DNA of 5,451 nucleotides. Origin: Chloroflexota bacterium. GTDB lineage: Bacteria; Chloroflexota; Anaerolineae; B4-G1. The position numbers and the translations under genes are program-made. Location of the stretch: positions 1-5,451 of the forward strand of contig JAAEPW010000680.1 in NCBI GenBank assembly GCA_024232355.1, given 5' to 3'. This document shows, in pieces, positions 4,914-5,451 of this stretch; within the stretch, counting starts at the first letter, position 1, and every line of letters begins with the position of its first letter. A model generated the notes under the pieces. That model searched no databases, was not told the DNA's origin, and worked only from the letters and a program-made list of their open reading frames with translations.

Positions 4914-5087
4914 GGCCACAGGTGGAGAGGTGGCTGCTGCTGCCGGGTTGGCCTTGTTGCGGTGATTGGCGATATGTGTGGTGACCTTGCCCCGCCCCAT
5001 TGCTCGCCATCGCCGAAACAGAGGGACGGTCCCTCGGATGGCATCGCTTTCTCCCTGTGCGAGAACTCGGTCATGAGCCTTGTGCCA
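4914..5087 (+). repeat. Repeat copy 3 (head to TTGTGCCA segment)
   Basis: It carries GGCCACA, GGTGATTGGCGATATGTG, CCCCGCCCCATTGCTCGCC, AACAGAGGGACGG and CCCTCGGATGGCATCGC in the same order as copy 1. The downstream G-rich half does not follow directly; copy 4 begins instead. Confidence 0.6.
5021..5035 (+). other. Conserved small hairpin in repeat copy 3
   Basis: GAGGGA (5021-5026) pairs with TCCCTC (5030-5035) around CGG. The fifth pair is G-C here and A-T in copy 1. Confidence 0.4.
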
Positions 5088-5109
5088 TAGATTGCCACAG
5101 AACCATCAA

Positions 5110-5347
5110 CCTGACCTAGTTCATTGCCTCCGCCGCCGACACAGCCCCAGTCCGCTCCCTCGCCGTCTCTCCCTGGTCTGCCCAGGTGGTGTCATTGGTT
5201 TGTTCCCTTGGGCCAGGGGCGGTGGGGTGCGGGGTGGAGTTGGGCGGTGGTGTGGGATGGGGATGCTGTGCCTTTCGGGGGATGGGCTTGGGTGGGGACT
5301 TTGGTTTGCTGTGATGGGGCGGGGTGGTTGTGGCTTTGGGGGTGGGA
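5110..5347 (+). repeat. Repeat copy 4 (5'-truncated, more diverged)
   Basis: The left part, CATTGCCTCCGCCGCCGAC onward, weakly follows the C-rich and hairpin segments of copies 1 and 3. The right part (5254-5347) clearly matches copy 1, including the 27 identical bases, and continues with GGGCTTGGG...TTTGGTTTGCTGTG where copy 1 has GGGCCTGGG...TTTGGTCTGCTGTG. Confidence 0.5.
5277..5297 (+). other. Canonical G-quadruplex motif
   Basis: G-runs of five (5277-5281), three (5284-5286), three (5290-5292) and four (5294-5297) are separated by loops of 2, 3 and 1 bases (AT, CTT, T), fitting the classic four-tract pattern on the + strand. Confidence 0.6.
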
Positions 5348-5451
5348 GGTATTCAAGAGCAAAAACCTGGCAAGTGAGGTGGATACTTGGAATTCTACAG
5401 TCGATCACGCATCATTCTGGCGAGTCAATTCGACGTTGCAGAGAAACGAGA
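5348..5451. other. Window end with no recognised feature
   Basis: The composition returns to ordinary after the repeat block. I see no start with a ribosome site, no RNA gene and no repeat here. Confidence 0.4.

Larger units (their letters stand above)
4431..5347. repeat. Block of diverged G-rich repeats with about a 333-bp full unit
   Basis: The block contains three to four related copies, some partial. Full-length order, seen from 4431 to 4763, is: a ggccacaagcggggagg head, a GTGATTGGCG segment, a C-rich CCCCGCCCCAT segment, an AACAGAGG hairpin segment, a TCGTGCCA segment, a GATGGGGATGCTGTGCC segment and an ATCGGTG...GTTGTCTGTG tail. Starts of successive heads lie at 4431, 4764 and 4914. 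The segments at 4641-4667 and 5254-5280 are identical over 27 bases. Open frames through the block change from strand to strand, are Pro/Ser/Thr/His-rich on the - strand and Gly/Cys/Trp-rich on the +, and have no recognisable domain, so I treat it as non-coding. The CCCTCACCCCCGCCCC segment resembles C-rich dispersed intergenic repeats seen in many GC-rich bacteria. Confidence 0.7.

Noticed and set aside
4248..5098. Several proline-rich open frames on the - strand in the repeat block
   Set aside because: They overlap one another in different frames and owe their length to skewed composition. The peptide similarity between copies (for example FSH..KAM.SE) is no more than the DNA similarity predicts.
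4431..5347. CRISPR array
   Set aside because: The units are long, diverged and directly adjoining, with no short identical repeats separated by unique spacers.

Overview
The window looks like a bacterial chromosome fragment of mid to high GC, with strong Shine-Dalgarno sites, compact genes and a lipoprotein signal. The lipoprotein, the QOR-type reductase and the GC-rich repeats would fit Chloroflexota or a similar environmental lineage, but no marker gene is present and this placement is an inference. The organism probably uses selenocysteine.

Left part, + strand (1-1472): a possible gene tail (3-104), then an AhpD/CMD-family gene whose second active-site cysteine codon is TGA. The frame continues for 49 more sense codons of well-conserved AhpD sequence. 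A 7-bp hairpin with a GGU loop lies 20 nt after the TGA, as expected for a bacterial SECIS. I annotate the gene as a full-length selenoprotein (151-537), not as the 78-residue fragment a standard gene caller would give. An ECF sigma factor (602-1255) follows, overlapping by 14 nt a small zinc-binding anti-sigma factor (1242-1472). The zinc ligands of that protein have the C-x25-H-x3-C-x2-C spacing of RsrA. Together these three genes suggest a thiol/selenol redox-response module.

Middle part, - strand (1585-4222): in transcription order, a CPBP-like membrane protein that lacks the usual catalytic glutamates (4222-3407), a non-coding gap with several hairpins (3406-3113), a small lipoprotein of unknown function (3112-2621) and a zinc-independent MDR-family NADPH:quinone oxidoreductase (2598-1585). 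The last two probably form an operon. The membrane protein gene and the gap are visibly more AT-rich than the flanking genes.

Right part (4223-5451): no convincing gene. About 920 bases hold three to four diverged and partly deleted copies of a G-rich repeat of about 333 bp, with G-quadruplex-prone tracts and a small hairpin that keeps its pairing between copies. Open frames here are by-products of the skewed composition.
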